Origin: Phenylobacterium sp. | GTDB lineage: Bacteria > Pseudomonadota > Alphaproteobacteria > Caulobacterales > Caulobacteraceae | Direction of reading: 5' to 3' | DNA length: 64,000 nt | NCBI RefSeq assembly: GCF_004299445.1 | Contig: NZ_SCTC01000063.1 | Location: 62,001 to 126,000, forward strand | In this document: positions 58,728 to 64,000 of the stretch, in pieces | Numbering within the stretch: the stretch's first letter is position 1 | How the letters are laid out: every line of letters begins with the position of its first letter | Translations under genes and position numbers: made by a program | The notes under the pieces: generated by a model | The model's input: the letters and a program-made list of their open reading frames with translations, nothing else | Told to the model about the DNA's origin: nothing | Database searches by the model: none

Positions 58728-59867
58728 CTAGCCTTGCCCGTGCTGCATCGCCCGGCGACGGGCTCGCCGACGCAGCCACATGACGATGCCCGTGATCCCG
58801 AGCAGGGCCGGCGCGAGGCCCGCGACGAAAATCACGGCCTGCCAGACGATCCCCATCTCGTTGCCGTCATGGATTCTACGCATGAGCGGCGAGATCTCGT
58901 CGGTCCTGGCGCGCGGTCCGCGGCTGGCCTCGCGGTCGCCGCGTCCGGCCGTCACCTGGCCGGTGGCGTCCACGACCTGCACGATCCTGGGCCGCTCCTG
59001 CCCGGCGACCTTCAGGCCAACTCGCCATGTGGGCTCCTTGCCCCGGGTAGGCACGTTGACTTCAGCTACGGCGGCGTCCGGCTGGGTCGCCTGGGCCGTG
59101 GCCACAGCCTGCTGCAACGTCAGCTGAGTCTGCGGCAGCGGCGGGGCGAAGCGGCCCGGCGCATTGCGCGGCGGCGGTTGGGGTAGGCCGAACAGAGCCC
59201 GGCTGGTCTGCGGGAACGAGATGTAGACGCCCGTCAGCGACAGCACGGCCAGTGGGATGCAGACCCAGATGCCGACCATGTGGTGCAGGTTGAACAGGGT
59301 CGACGCCCCGCGATTCCAGCGCAGGCCCTTGAGGAACCCGCCGTGGCGGGGCCACCACAGCCAAAGTCCCGTCGCGCAGGAGGCGAACATCGCCCAGCCC
59401 AGCCAGCCCACGACCTTGCGGCCCACCTCGGGAATCATGAGCGAGCCATGCACCCGGTGCAGGATCATGGTCGGTTCCCGAGCCACCTCTGCGGTGTCCA
59501 ACACCTTGGCCGTCGGAGGGTCGATCCAGGCGTTCAGCGTGCGCGGGCGACCGCCGGGGCCCGGCTCCCCGGGGATGCGGCCGACCGCCACCACCGGGTC
59601 CCCGGCCTCCTGCGGCAGGCGCACCTGGGTCAGCCGGGCGCGGTCGCCGAACGCGGCTTGCGCGGCCCGCGCATAGTCATCGACCGGTCGTGAAGCCGAT
59701 GGCCCGGATGTTGCGTACCTATGGGCATAGAGGGTGCGATCGATCGGATCGTGCCAGACCAGGAGTGACCCGGTGACGCTCAACGGTATCAGCGCGATCA
59801 GGAGCCCCGCGCCGATCCAGAGGTGCACGTCGAGCCAGAGCCGGCGGAGCCTCGTGAGCAGGGTCAT
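58728..59867 (-). CDS. PepSY-associated transmembrane protein (iron-uptake type)
   Basis: 379 residues from ATG 59867. The first helix is HLWIGAGLLIALIPLSVTGS after RLRRLWLDV, a typical PepSY_TM start. Others lie at VVGWLGWAMFASCATGLWLW, HHMVGIWVCIPLAVLSLTGV and WQAVIFVAGLAPALLGITGI; the tail MWLRRRARRRAMQHG is basic. Periplasmic PepSY stretches (LTLQQAVATAQATQPDAAV) lie between. Such proteins are linked to ferric-siderophore reduction or transport. A Fur-like box lies 44 bases upstream, and the siderophore receptor gene follows 81 bases downstream. Confidence 0.85.
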   Translation of the reverse strand: MTLLTRLRRLWLDVHLWIGAGLLIALIPLSVTGSLLVWHDPIDRTLYAHRYATSGPSASRPVDDYARAAQAAFGDRARLTQVRLPQEAGDPVVAVGRIPGEPGPGGRPRTLNAWIDPPTAKVLDTAEVAREPTMILHRVHGSLMIPEVGRKVVGWLGWAMFASCATGLWLWWPRHGGFLKGLRWNRGASTLFNLHHMVGIWVCIPLAVLSLTGVYISFPQTSRALFGLPQPPPRNAPGRFAPPLPQTQLTLQQAVATAQATQPDAAVAEVNVPTRGKEPTWRVGLKVAGQERPRIVQVVDATGQVTAGRGDREASRGPRARTDEISPLMRRIHDGNEMGIVWQAVIFVAGLAPALLGITGIVMWLRRRARRRAMQHGQG

Positions 59868-59910
59868 GGCAGGGGGTCGCTCCAAGCGCGGCCACGTCGC
59901 CGCACTTCCT

Positions 59911-59929
59911 GCTAATGCGAACCATTCGC
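59911..59929. promoter_or_regulatory. Fur box upstream of the PepSY gene
   Basis: GCTAATGCGAACCATTCGC agrees with the 19-base Fur consensus GATAATGATAATCATTATC at 13 positions, including the AATG...CATT core. Its position upstream of an iron-uptake operon makes Fur repression likely. Confidence 0.65.
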
Positions 59930-60018
59930 GAAAACAAGCGCCGACCTTGGGGAAACCGGTCTTCGCGACGTCCGTTGACTATCCGGTAACCGGCGCAATC
60001 CAGCCTCAGCTCACGAAC

Positions 60019-60207
60019 ATGGACATCCTCAAGCCCTACCTGCTCCTGGCCTGTGTGGCCTTCACCATCGGGTTCGTGGGCTATTGGGCGTTGGGCCGGG
60101 CGCTGGCGCCGGCCTACGATACCGTTCAGGACAGCTACAACGCCCCGCAGGCTCCCATCGCGACCTCGGCCCCTGAGCCGGCGCTGGCTGATGGCAAGCA
60201 CATCTAG
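60019..60207 (+). CDS. Small single-helix membrane protein (62 residues)
   Basis: 62 residues from ATG 60019. MDILKPYLLLACVAFTIGFV continues into GYWALGRALAP, one clear membrane segment at about residues 6-27. A short polar and proline-rich tail follows (YDTVQDSYNAPQAPIATS). There is no strong ribosome site. The sequence looks protein-like and fills an otherwise empty gap, but no family is recognised. Confidence 0.5.
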   Translation: MDILKPYLLLACVAFTIGFVGYWALGRALAPAYDTVQDSYNAPQAPIATSAPEPALADGKHI

Positions 60208-60260
60208 CGCCGAGGCCGCCCGCGGCTGTGTGGCGCGATCCTGACGGGCCTTCGGCAGGC

Positions 60261-61049
60261 CTAGCCGCCGCGCGCCACGAACCAGCCGTTCCGGAAGCCG
60301 TCCTGCGCCTTGCCGTACACGAAGGGCTTACCTTCCGGAGTCAGCACCGTTCCCCCGGCCGCCTCCAGCACGGCGTGGCCGGCGCAGACGTCCCACTCCA
60401 TCGTGGGCCCGTGTCGGGGATAGATGTCGCAGCCGCCCTCGGCGATTCGACAGAACTTGATCGACGAGTCCATCGGCTCGGGGACCTCGAAGCCGTACTC
60501 GGCCATCAGCTTCTGCTTGGTCTCATCCTTCATGGTGTGGCTGACCAGGGCGATGGCGCCGCTCTTGGGCCAGGGCCGTACGTGGACCGGCGCCGCCGGG
60601 CCGCCCTTGGTTCGCTTCATCGTCTTGCCGCCGCTGGTGAACCAGGTCTCGCCTGTGGGCGGCGCGCAGACGGCGCCGGCGACCGGCCGCCCGTTCTCGA
60701 CCAGGCCGATGTTGACGGTCCAGTTCGGGTCGCCGCGGACAAAGGCCTTGGTGCCATCCACGGGGTCCACCAGGAAGAAGCGCGGGCCGATGGCGTCGGG
60801 CGTCCCGAATTCGCTGGCGTGCTCTTCCGAGATCACAGGCACGCCGGGGAAAAGGCGCGCCAGATGCTCCAGGATCAGTTTCTCGCCACGCTGATCGGCG
60901 ACGGTCACCGGGCTTTCGTCGGCCTTCGTCAGCACTTCCAGGCCCGAGCGCCACAGCGGGAGGACCAGTTCGGCGGCGATCTCGCAGATGTCGGCCAGCG
61001 TCGCGCCGATGTCGTTGTCGTTGCTCAATTCACCCTCGCGGATCGTCAC
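60261..61049 (-). CDS. cysQ: 3'(2'),5'-bisphosphate nucleotidase CysQ (inositol monophosphatase family)
   Basis: 262 residues. The metal-binding motifs of the family are complete: LTKADESPVTVADQRGEKLI, VISEEHASEFG, FLVDPVDGTKAFVRGDPNWT and MEWDVCAGHAVLEAAGG. The KAFVRG and W-D-xCAGHA style matches CysQ, which removes the 3'-phosphate from PAP during sulfate assimilation; a generic inositol or histidinol phosphatase is the alternative. The GTG at 61049 overlaps the DUF3553 gene by 20 bases. A TTG at 61028 behind GAGGG is another possible start, placed for coupling to the upstream stop. Confidence 0.85.
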   Translation of the reverse strand: MTIREGELSNDNDIGATLADICEIAAELVLPLWRSGLEVLTKADESPVTVADQRGEKLILEHLARLFPGVPVISEEHASEFGTPDAIGPRFFLVDPVDGTKAFVRGDPNWTVNIGLVENGRPVAGAVCAPPTGETWFTSGGKTMKRTKGGPAAPVHVRPWPKSGAIALVSHTMKDETKQKLMAEYGFEVPEPMDSSIKFCRIAEGGCDIYPRHGPTMEWDVCAGHAVLEAAGGTVLTPEGKPFVYGKAQDGFRNGWFVARGG

Positions 61050-61221
61050 CCACGAACACCAGGCTCACGACGCTGACGTCGATCGTCTGCTTGCCCGCAC
61101 TCTCGAAGTTCACGGTGACCTTCCGTCCCGCCACCGACTGCACCTGGCCCAGGCCCCATTCGGCAGCGGTGGGGTGACGCACCAGGACGCCCGGCTCCAG
61201 GAACGGATCCCACAACTCCAT
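61030..61221 (-). CDS. DUF3553 domain protein
   Basis: 63 residues. DPFLEPGVLVRHPTAAEWGL, GQVQSVAGRKVTVNFESAGK and the following QTIDVSVVSLVFV form the complete DUF3553 domain, a small SH3-like barrel similar to the tail of some UvrD helicases and to CarD-type folds. It may bind RNA polymerase or DNA; this is inferred from the fold. It lies between chpT (divergent) and cysQ (overlapping). Confidence 0.82.
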   Translation of the reverse strand: MELWDPFLEPGVLVRHPTAAEWGLGQVQSVAGRKVTVNFESAGKQTIDVSVVSLVFVGDDPRG

Positions 61222-61317
61222 GGGGCCTCTTTAGAGAGACGTCCCCAGGGGGCAAAGCCGTTTCGAAGGCGCAAAGCCGATTCCACTTTGGCGGGATGTG
61301 CTCTAGTCATTCCCGGC

Positions 61318-61971
61318 ATGACTGAGACCGCCACGGCCGCGCCCGTCCGTCCCGCCGAGATCGCCGCCTATCTGGCCGCGCGCATGTGTCACGACTTCAT
61401 CAGCCCCGCGAGCGCGATCTCATCGGGCCTCGACCTGCTGGACGACCCCTCCGCGCAGGACATGCGCGAGGAGGCGATGGGCCTGATCACGTCTTCGGCG
61501 CGCAAGCTCGCCGATCTGCTGTCGTTCTGCCGCGTCGCCTTCGGCGCTTCGGCCTCGGCCGAGACCTTCGACGTGCGCGACCTGGAGAAACTGTCGCGAG
61601 GCGTGTTCGAACACATGCGGGCCTCCCTGGAATGGGCCGTCGACGCACCCGCCGTGAACAAGCCCGCCGCCCGCGCCCTGCTCAACCTGGCGCAGATGGC
61701 CGGGGCGGCCCTGCCCACCGGCGGCGTGGCCAAGGTGCGCGCCGTGGACGAAGGGGGCTCGATCGCGATCGCCATCGAGGCCGCCGGCCCCCGGGCCCGG
61801 CTGCGCCCCGAGGTCCTCGCCGGCCTGCAGGGGCTGCCACTAGGCGAAGGCCTGCACGGCCACTGGGTCCAGGCGTACTACACGTACCTCTTCATCACCG
61901 ACGCCGGCGGTCGCGTCTTCGCCGACGTGCAGGAAGAGAAGGTCGTGTTCGCCGCGACGATCCCGGCATAG
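61318..61971 (+). CDS. chpT: Histidine phosphotransferase ChpT
   Basis: 217 residues. ChpT takes phosphate from the receiver of the hybrid kinase CckA and passes it to CtrA and CpdR, the master cell-cycle regulators. The phospho-accepting His25 is in AARMCHDFISPASAISSGLD. LLDDPSAQDMREEAMGLI and SSARKLADLLSFCRVAFGAS complete the helical hairpin domain. The C-terminal half is the degenerate kinase-like ATPase fold (ARARLRPEVLAGLQGLPLGE) without ATP-binding boxes. The ATG 61318 fits the known length. Upstream, GCAAAGCCG occurs twice (61252 and 61271), of unknown meaning. Confidence 0.93.
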   Translation: MTETATAAPVRPAEIAAYLAARMCHDFISPASAISSGLDLLDDPSAQDMREEAMGLITSSARKLADLLSFCRVAFGASASAETFDVRDLEKLSRGVFEHMRASLEWAVDAPAVNKPAARALLNLAQMAGAALPTGGVAKVRAVDEGGSIAIAIEAAGPRARLRPEVLAGLQGLPLGEGLHGHWVQAYYTYLFITDAGGRVFADVQEEKVVFAATIPA

Positions 61972-62043
61972 CCCGAGGCGCGCATGCGGCCGCGGAACGC
62001 GAGATGATTTTGACGCCCGACGCCTGACGCCTAAGCTCTGCCG

Positions 62044-64000
62044 ATGTTGCGTCTTCTCAAGTCCGTGGCGGCCGCTGTCGCCGGCCTCGTCCTCATCGCC
62101 GGGGCCGTCGAGGCGCGGCCATTCACCGCCCGCGACCTGGCGATGCTGGACCGGGTCAGCGATCCGCAGCTGTCGCCGGACGGCCGCTATCTCGCCTACA
62201 CCGTGCGCGCCACCGACTGGGCCAACAACCGGGGCCTGTCCACACTGTGGCTGCTGGACCGCCGCAGCCCAAGCCTGCCGCGAGTCCTGGCGGTGTCGGA
62301 AAAGATCGCGAGTTCGCCGCGCTGGTCGTCGGATGGCCGCAGCCTCTACTTTCTTTCAGCGCGAACGGGACTGCAGCAGGTCTGGCGCACCGACCCCGAC
62401 GGCGCGATCGCGATCCAGGTGACCAACCTGCCAATCCACGTCACCAGCTATCGGTTCTCGCCCGACGGCCGCTCGCTGGTGGTGGCCGCCCACGCCGATC
62501 CCAGCTGCGACACGCTGGCCTGCAGCAAGCAGAAGGCCGACGCGCGGCGCACCAGCCCGGTCTCGGCCCAGGTCTACGACAAGCTGCCGATGTTCATCTG
62601 GGACGACTGGCAGGACGCGGAGAGGGCCCAGCTGTTCGCCTTTCGGCTTGACGACGCCGGCGCCGCCTCGGGCGAGCCCGTTCGACTGCTGAAGGGCCTG
62701 GACGCCGAGGCGCCGGACAAGCCGTTCGGTGACGACAGCGACTATGCGGTGTCGAACGACCGGGTGTTCTTCTCGGCCCTCGAGCCCGGCGCCTCGTGGG
62801 GCGTTTCGGCGCACTATAAGCTCTATGCCGCCCCTCTGGACGGCGCGTCGCCGCCAGTCGCGCTGGAGCCCCTGGACCCGGCCTCGGCCACCAAGCCCAC
62901 CCTGTCGCCCGACGGCGCACGCCTCGCCTACCTGCGGCGCAAGGCAGCGCGCGAGGACCAGCGGCCGGAGATCCTGGTGCGCGACCTGGCGACCGGTGCG
63001 CAGGTCGATGTTTCGGGGGGATTCGACCGCTCGGCCGAGGCCATCCGCTGGAGCGGCGATGGACGCAGGTTGTACGCCACCATGGCCGACACCGGCCGGA
63101 CCCGCCTGTTCGCCATCGATGTCGCAGCGCGGCGCGTCACCCCGCTGACCCGCAACGGAACGGTGACCGCCTTCTCGGCCGCCGCCGATCGTCTCGTGGC
63201 CGTGCGCGACAGCCTGGCGGGACCGGGGCAACTGTACGAGGTGGGCCGCAGCGGGGCCGAGACCATGCTGGCCCGACACAACGTCGCCTCGATGCGCGAC
63301 TTCGAACTCTCGCCAGCCGAGCAGTTCTCCTTCAAGGGCTGGAACGACGAGACGGTCTACGGCTGGGTGCTGCCGCCACAAGGCTACCAGCCGGGCCGGA
63401 AGTACCCTGTCGCCTTCCTGATCCACGGTGGCCCGCACGGCAGCTTCGGCGATGCCTGGAGCTATCGCTGGAACCCGCAGATCTGGACCGGCATGGGCTA
63501 CGCGGTTGTCATGATCGATTTCCATGGGTCGGCTGGCTACGGCGAGGCTTTCGCCCAATCGATCGTCGGCCATTGGGGCGACCGGCCGCTGGAGGACCTG
63601 CAGAAGGGTTGGGCAGCAGCGTTGGCCCGCTACGCCTATCTCGACGGCGACAAGGCCTGCGCCCTGGGCGGCAGCTACGGCGGCTACATGGTGGCCTGGA
63701 TCGCGGGAGCGTGGAACACGCCGTGGAAGTGCCTAGTGAACCACGACGGCATCGTCGAGACGCGCACCATGGCCCTGACCACCGACATTCCCAGCTTCTC
63801 GGAGTACGAGACCGGGGGGCCGGTCTGGGAGGCGGGTGAGGCGTACGAGCGCTTCAATCCGCTCAACAAGCTGGCGGACTGGAAGGTCCCCATGCTGGTG
63901 ATCCATGGCGGCCGCGACTATCGCGTACCCTTGTCACAGGGCGTGGCGGCCTTCACGGCGGCGCAGCGCAAGGGCGTGCCGTCCCGGATGGTCTACTATC
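62044..64000 (+). CDS. S9 family prolyl oligopeptidase/acyl-peptide hydrolase (partial)
   Basis: About 652 residues are visible before the window ends; the last about 30 residues of the hydrolase domain are probably missing. There is a Sec signal (LKSVAAAVAGLVLIAGAVEA). The first about 400 residues form a beta-propeller with TolB/WD-like units (DPQLSPDGRYLAYTVRATDW, FSPDGRSLVVAAHADPSC, LSPDGARLAYLRRKAARED). The hydrolase domain follows, with FLIHGGPHGSFGDAWSYRWN, nucleophile Ser544 in GGSYGGYM and Asp625 in HGGRDYRVPLS. The histidine lies beyond the window. A dipeptidyl peptidase-type periplasmic enzyme is likely. Confidence 0.9.
   Translation, partial: MLRLLKSVAAAVAGLVLIAGAVEARPFTARDLAMLDRVSDPQLSPDGRYLAYTVRATDWANNRGLSTLWLLDRRSPSLPRVLAVSEKIASSPRWSSDGRSLYFLSARTGLQQVWRTDPDGAIAIQVTNLPIHVTSYRFSPDGRSLVVAAHADPSCDTLACSKQKADARRTSPVSAQVYDKLPMFIWDDWQDAERAQLFAFRLDDAGAASGEPVRLLKGLDAEAPDKPFGDDSDYAVSNDRVFFSALEPGASWGVSAHYKLYAAPLDGASPPVALEPLDPASATKPTLSPDGARLAYLRRKAAREDQRPEILVRDLATGAQVDVSGGFDRSAEAIRWSGDGRRLYATMADTGRTRLFAIDVAARRVTPLTRNGTVTAFSAAADRLVAVRDSLAGPGQLYEVGRSGAETMLARHNVASMRDFELSPAEQFSFKGWNDETVYGWVLPPQGYQPGRKYPVAFLIHGGPHGSFGDAWSYRWNPQIWTGMGYAVVMIDFHGSAGYGEAFAQSIVGHWGDRPLEDLQKGWAAALARYAYLDGDKACALGGSYGGYMVAWIAGAWNTPWKCLVNHDGIVETRTMALTTDIPSFSEYETGGPVWEAGEAYERFNPLNKLADWKVPMLVIHGGRDYRVPLSQGVAAFTAAQRKGVPSRMVYY

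Noticed and set aside
61252..61279. GCAAAGCCG direct repeat as a phage attachment or replication iteron
   Set aside because: Only two copies in a short promoter gap, with no integrase or replication gene near.

Overview
The window is chromosomal DNA of a very GC-rich alphaproteobacterium, most likely a member of the Caulobacterales (Caulobacter/Phenylobacterium type). The clearest marker is chpT at 61.3-62.0 kb, the histidine phosphotransferase of the CckA-ChpT-CtrA cell-cycle relay. A KidO-like degenerate oxidoreductase, three TonB-dependent receptors and tightly packed genes with 4-base overlaps fit the same group. I see no rRNA, tRNA, CRISPR array, prophage or insertion sequence. No gene-free stretch exceeds 300 bases; the longest is about 277 bases at 24541-24817.

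Layout. 0-3.6 kb: end of an MFS transporter, a crotonase and small exported or disordered proteins. 3.6-11.4 kb: a molybdenum-cofactor block (MocA/MobA-type nucleotidyltransferase, moaA-moaD-moaE, moaB-moaC, xdhC, moeA) interrupted by a TauD-type dioxygenase and the KidO-like gene. 11.5-22.7 kb: an M24 peptidase, a class IV aminotransferase paired with a sulfotransferase-like gene, two tandem Tat-exported dienelactone hydrolases, a cyclase, an RTX protein, a lysoplasmalogenase, a nitroreductase and mtgA. 22.7-30 kb: a CBS protein, a WD40 protein, two orphan ExbD proteins, a COG0523 metallochaperone divergent from a cation efflux pump across a Zur-like box, and a class A beta-lactamase-like protein. 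30-35.6 kb: a membrane-anchored winged-helix regulator divergent from a TonB receptor and PepSY gene, then two small lipoproteins. 35.6-40.7 kb: an acyltransferase, an isoquinoline-1-oxidoreductase-type molybdenum hydroxylase (two subunits), a cytochrome c and a siroheme-synthase-like protein with a cut-down methyltransferase domain. 40.8-48 kb: a TonB receptor with a dipeptidase, an MFS symporter and an M20 peptidase, suggesting peptide or amino-acid-derivative scavenging. 48-51.8 kb: a three-gene operon divergent from a TetR regulator with a striking palindromic operator, then an EamA protein. 51.8-56.4 kb: a hybrid histidine kinase, glutaryl-CoA dehydrogenase and a crotonase. 56.5-60.2 kb: a siderophore-type TonB receptor and PepSY gene with two Fur-like boxes. 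60.2-64 kb: cysQ, a DUF3553 protein, chpT and an S9 peptidase cut by the window end.

How parts fit together. The Moco genes can supply the molybdenum hydroxylase at 36.6-39.3 kb: the MocA-like protein for the cytosine dinucleotide cofactor, XdhC for cofactor handling, and the adjacent cytochrome c as a possible electron acceptor. Metal handling recurs throughout: zinc or cobalt at 26-28.5 kb, and iron at 56.5-60 kb and perhaps 30-35 kb. Functions are inferred from motifs read by eye; no database search was run.
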